The position numbers were made by a program, and so were the translations under genes. Source: Castor canadensis (taxonomy: Eukaryota > Chordata > Mammalia > Rodentia > Castoridae). Taken from it: DNA of 64,000 nucleotides. The notes below the pieces were generated by a model. It made no database searches. It was not told the DNA's origin and saw nothing but the letters and a program-made list of their open reading frames with translations. The DNA lies in assembly GCF_047511655.1 (NCBI RefSeq), contig NC_133398.1, positions 53,015,638-53,079,637 on the forward strand, in the 5' to 3' direction. Positions 60,700 through 64,000 of the stretch are shown here, piece after piece (the first letter of the stretch is position 1; each line of letters begins with the position of its first letter).

Positions 60700-62287
60700 C
60701 TAGGAAGGCAGGAGGGTGGGAAAGGGGACAGAAAGGAGATGTGAAACAGAGGCTAACAGATGTGGCTGCTGTGTGTAGCCTGGGCACTTGGCTGCTGGGT
60801 GCCTGCTGGGGTCTGCTTTGGCCACCACTCTCCAGCCCTTCTGGACAGCCCTTTTTCTAGCCTCTTGCCCCCCAGGCTGCCAATAGCAGGGGTGGCACCT
60901 ACCTACCTGCAGGCTGAATGATGAAGCCTATCTCGAGCCTCCCTTTACTTCCTTCCTCATCTTCCTCCCATCCAAGTACTAACCAGGCCCAACCCGGCTT
61001 AGTTTCCAAGGTCAGACGAGTTAGGGCACGTTCAGAGTGGTATGGCTGTAGACCTTTCTCGACTTCCTGATGTGATTGTCCTTTCCTCTTGGAACCACCT
61101 CACTTCCTCGTTTGCATTTTCCCATGCTTTTGATGCTTTAGAAATGAGTCTCCCCCAAATATAGTTCCCAGAATGAATTCTGCTTCATGTTGAGGAAACA
61201 TGCAAGTGAGGCTCTAACCTCAGGCACTTGGACCTTGCTTTCTCTGTGAAGCTTTCTTAAGGTCTTTTAACTCCTGCAACCCACCAGGTCTTAATACACC
61301 ATGGTATTTCATTGGTGGAGACTAGATGGTTCTTTTTTTCTTCTTCAAATTTTAATGGCTGAGTACTGTGAAGCATACATTAAGGCATTTACTCTATTAG
61401 CAAACAGTTCTGGACTAGATGGTTCTTAAGCATTGGGGTACATTTGATCTGCTAAGTGTCTTAACTACCTTTGACATAAGCATGGGTCAGAATTTCACCA
61501 CAGTACAAAGGTCACCCCCTCCCAGTGTACCAAAAGGAATGCGCTACGTGCCTATAGGGCATCTGCCTTGGGGTTGGGAATCTATTGCAAAAATGCATTG
61601 ATATATTTGCTTTTAATTTCCTATTCTTTGCCTCAAGATTTGTCTTCTTCCTTGTGGGGAAGCACCTCTAATTTGGGTTTGGAGGAAGAGAAAATGGATC
61701 CCTACCCAACTCAGATACAAATATTGGTGTCGGGAGGCTCCAGACTCAAGGAAGGAGGGAGCAAAATGAATATGAAATCCCAAGGGTGTGCACTCCTGCT
61801 CAGTTCCTGTGGCTGCCCATGGGCTGGGAAGGAGGGAGGTGATCAGCAGGTCCTGGTTCCGTGAGAAGCAGAGCAGTGATGGGTGTAGAGCCGTCTGAGT
61901 GGGAGGTGCCCTGTGTGCTTCTTCAGTGGTAACAGTGCTTTCTCTAGTAGTGTGGTCCCGGCAAGCCACTGCTTGTCATCCCCTGTGACTCCAGCCAGTC
62001 TGTTTCATCCAGCACTTGGCCAACAGCATTTGGTTCTCTCAGGGCCAGGGTGGAGACTGTGGAAGCCCTTGGGGCACTCCCTGCTATCTCTTGTGGCCTG
62101 GACATGTGTACACGCTTCCGTGCACACATCCATGCACCCCACTGAAAATGCTCAACTCTGGCCCCTGCTCACAATCTTCGGGGAACCTGAGCCAATGCCC
62201 TGTGTTCAGGTGCAGTCTCAGGGACTGCCCTCTGCGCCCGATGCACCATGGGGAATTTGCAGAATGTTCTTTGGGATTGGAACGTAC
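60700..62287 (-). other. ADAMTSL1: ADAMTSL1 last intron
   Basis: An intron of about 1.6 kb between the donor gtacgt (62287) and the acceptor ccttcctag (60700). It carries a truncated 5S rRNA pseudogene; the rest shows no recognisable feature. Confidence 0.85.
60965..61053 (-). pseudogene. Truncated 5S rRNA pseudogene
   Basis: On the minus strand the sequence starts gtctacagccataccactct and continues with the 5S rRNA order: 'cctaactcgtctgacc', 'aagccgggttgggcctggtt' and 'agtacttggatgggag'. That is about 89 of the usual 121 bases, from the true 5' end to position 89, with roughly ten differences. The part after 'ggatgggag', including the 3' stem and the T-run terminator, is absent. The internal promoter box C (ggatggga...) is cut at its end. 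No A-tail follows, so it is not a typical retroposed copy. Confidence 0.9.
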
Positions 62288-62508
62288 TGTTTTCACAGGG
62301 GGTGATGTTGCAGCGCTGCCAGTTGGCAGGCCGGGGTCCCCAGGAACACAGGTGCTCAGGCACTGCCTTGTTGGTGCGGATGTGCACACACTCCACCCGC
62401 CGGGACTGGAAGCCATAGTTGCCACAAGTAGCAGTACACAGGGTCCACAGGCTGACCCTCCAGTGTACGCTGCAGGCCTCTGACCAGCAGTTCTGGGTGC
62501 TCACAGGC
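62288..62508 (-). CDS. ADAMTSL1: ADAMTSL1 penultimate coding exon (thrombospondin type 1 repeat)
   Basis: This exon encodes PVSTQNCWSEACSVHWRVSL, then WTLCTATCGNYGFQSRRVEC and VHIRTNKAVPEHLCSWGPRP, ending ANWQRCNITPCEN. WRVSLWTLCTATCG is the start of the last thrombospondin type 1 repeat, with its aromatic residues, first cysteines and the R-V-EC strand. Such repeats bind matrix glycans and are usually mannosylated or fucosylated in ADAMTS-like proteins. The acceptor is ctgcag and the donor A|gtacgt. One base completes the Arg codon from the upstream exon, and one base is left for the next exon. No stop is present. Confidence 0.96.
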
Positions 62509-63256
62509 CTGCAGGGAAGGAGGGTGGCAGGGTTAAGGTTAAGGTCTGTCTCTGTGGGGACCAGTTCAAGGGGTAAATGTCAACTACAAACCCACTGAGG
62601 TCAGGCAACTCACTTCTCAAGAACTTTCAGTGTTACCAGGCTGGGATTTTGATTTTGGTTCTGTTGCTGAACGACTATAAGATCTTAAGAGGCTACTTCC
62701 TCTAACTGGGACTCTGTCTGATCTTCATTCCCTGAATGACCCATGAATGAGCTCTACTCAGTGTAGAAGCTGCAGAGGTGGAATATGGAGCCTGCTTGGG
62801 GGCTGGGGTTCTAGGTTGGGGGTAATGAGCGTTTCTTTCAGAGGACTTGTACAAGGTAAGAGGATAGGGGCTGGTTGAGACCCAGGGACAAGAGTGCTCA
62901 TCTCAGCCTAACTTCTACAGACAGGTCAACTAGAATGAGTAGCTGGTGGAACCCTTGAGGCCTGGTGGCCACTGTACAGATCTCACATCCTGCTTACCAT
63001 GGGATAAGTGGAATCAGGTCTCTCTTAGAGAAACAACACCCATGCCTGCTTCATCCCTAAGAGGGGAAGGTGAAACCTGGTCCATTCCGTAAGCAGAAGG
63101 CCACCACTGAGCCATCTACCTTGCAGGAGGCCAGTGGCCTGGGGTGATGCGGGTGAGAGGGCAGAGCAGTCCCCTGGGACAAACACCCTCTCACAACCAT
63201 CTTATTGTGCTATTGAGAAAGGGGCTGGGGAAAGGTGGTCTTGGGCTTTGTCTTAC
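62509..63256 (-). other. ADAMTSL1: ADAMTSL1 intron with a MIR
   Basis: An intron bounded by donor gtaaga (63256) and acceptor ttccctgcag (62509). A forward MIR fragment lies at about 62640-62760 ('gttgctgaacgactataaga' region). The rest is unique. Confidence 0.8.
62640..62760 (+). repeat. MIR SINE fragment
   Basis: 'tggttctgttgctgaacgac' and 'ttaagaggctacttcctcta' followed by 'actctgtctgatcttcattc' resemble a degraded MIR core. Confidence 0.45.
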
Positions 63257-63366
63257 CTGGGAAGGGCACTGCACTGCTCTGATGGTAAGGTGATGCCATC
63301 CCGGGTCTGGCAGAAGACTTGTCTGTGTTGCACAGCTAGGCGAGGCCCAATGCAAGGCCCATTGCA
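63257..63366 (-). CDS. ADAMTSL1: ADAMTSL1 third-from-last coding exon
   Basis: This exon encodes CNGPCIGPRLAVQHRQVFCQ and TRDGITLPSEQCSALPR (the last codon is split). This is the body of the preceding thrombospondin type 1 repeat: the C-x-G-P-C core, an R-Q-V-FC strand and the QCSALPRP turn typical of this family. Its WxxW start must be in an exon upstream of the window. The acceptor is gcttcccag and the exon begins at a codon boundary; the donor is CCCAG|gtaaga. The three exons join in frame with no internal stop. Confidence 0.95.
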
Positions 63367-64000
63367 CTGGGAAGCAGAAAAAGGAGATGTACATATTAGC
63401 CAAGTCGAAGGAGAAGCTGCAATGTTCAGGCCACATGGGACACAGGATCCTTGTGCAGGATCTTGTTGGAGGCCCACAGTTCATTCATCTCTCTCTTCTT
63501 TGTGCCATCTAATGGGCATTCCCTGGCATGTTTTTTTTATTCCACAACAGGGCAGTTTAGCTTTCCCGTGGTCTGTGAACATTCTGCTAAAAAATGGCTA
63601 GGGGAAATGTGGATCTAGCCACAGACGGCCAATCCCCCTCTAGATAAACCATATGAAAAATATCTTGGTGTTATACGCTGGGAATGTGGTAGCAATCTTC
63701 AGAGCTAAAGCTGTCTACTAAGCTCCTCTTCTCTGCTTCAGTGTGGAAGATAGTTTGGTTTATTATTTTCTTGCAAGTAACCACGCCCATAATTTTCTCC
63801 TAACCTTACCTTTGTTTTCTTCAGGTCAAATCCAGGACAGCTGTATGTATAGGCAATCCTCATGGAGGAGGAAGGGCCTGACTCTATTCCACTGAACGCC
63901 CCTAATAACACTTGTCTGTAAACTACAAAAGCAGCAGGCCCTGAGCCAATAGCTGCCATTTTAGAACAAGAGGACACACATCCCTGGGAGGTCACTTTGG
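63367..64000 (-). other. ADAMTSL1: ADAMTSL1 intron reaching the window end
   Basis: No further exon could be supported. An open minus-strand frame at 63995-63738 ends near a donor-like AAG|gtaagg (63810), but its protein has no cysteine pattern or WxxW motif expected just upstream of the exon at 63366. Confidence 0.6.

Noticed and set aside
61913-62483. Plus-strand frames of up to 155 codons over the ADAMTSL1 exon
   Set aside because: They run opposite the real minus-strand exon at 62508-62288 and have no family features.
63738-63995. Minus-strand frame ending at a donor-like AAG|gtaagg, a possible ADAMTSL1 exon
   Set aside because: It would join in phase, but it lacks the WxxW start and cysteine spacing needed just before the exon at 63366, and its sequence reads like non-coding DNA.
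1-64000. CRISPR arrays, bacterial operons or integrated plasmids
   Set aside because: No direct-repeat/spacer array or prokaryotic gene layout is present; all coding signals are spliced host exons or LINE frames.

Overview
This window is mammalian nuclear DNA: split exons with GT/AG junctions, AATAAA polyadenylation signals and dense LINE/SINE repeats. The SINEs are a 7SL-B1-like unit fused to an ID-like, tRNA-derived unit, and one L1 family has near-identical copies. Together these point to a rodent, probably of the castorimorph (beaver / kangaroo-rat) branch, with a beaver as my best guess. The species call is an inference from recalled repeat style, not from an alignment.

Two host genes lie tail to tail. 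SAXO1 (stabilizer of axonemal microtubules 1, formerly FAM154A) runs on the plus strand, with coding exons 2, 3 and 4 at 10663-10842, 20116-20318 and 30277-31280. Its last exon is followed by a good polyadenylation signal at 31659-31664. The tiny first coding exon was not found and probably lies upstream of the window. ADAMTSL1 (punctin-1) runs on the minus strand. Its last three coding exons are at 63366-63257, 62508-62288 and 60699-60593, and they encode the end of the thrombospondin type 1 repeats and the C-terminal PLAC domain. An AU-rich 3' UTR follows. All splice phases in both genes agree, and both look functional. The same convergent order occurs on human chromosome 9p22.

Layout. 1-10662 is SAXO1 upstream intron with old L1 pieces, MIRs and several composite SINEs. 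10843-20115 and 20319-30276 are SAXO1 introns; the second holds a MER-like hAT transposon and an old L1 split by a younger L1. 31665-58794 is intergenic. Its centre (about 34.7-47.3 kb) is a pile of nested L1 insertions, including one L1 with a 5' UTR, a large internal deletion and an apparent 3' transduction. 58795-64000 is the ADAMTSL1 tail, and its last intron side carries a truncated 5S rRNA pseudogene on the minus strand.

The two genes are not known to work together: SAXO1 acts on ciliary and flagellar microtubules inside the cell, ADAMTSL1 is a secreted matrix protein. I found no new multigene system. The most notable signals are the L1 with a 3' transduction and a long antisense reading frame in its 5' UTR, a three-unit SINE type, a recurring L1 3' tail module, and the 5S pseudogene.
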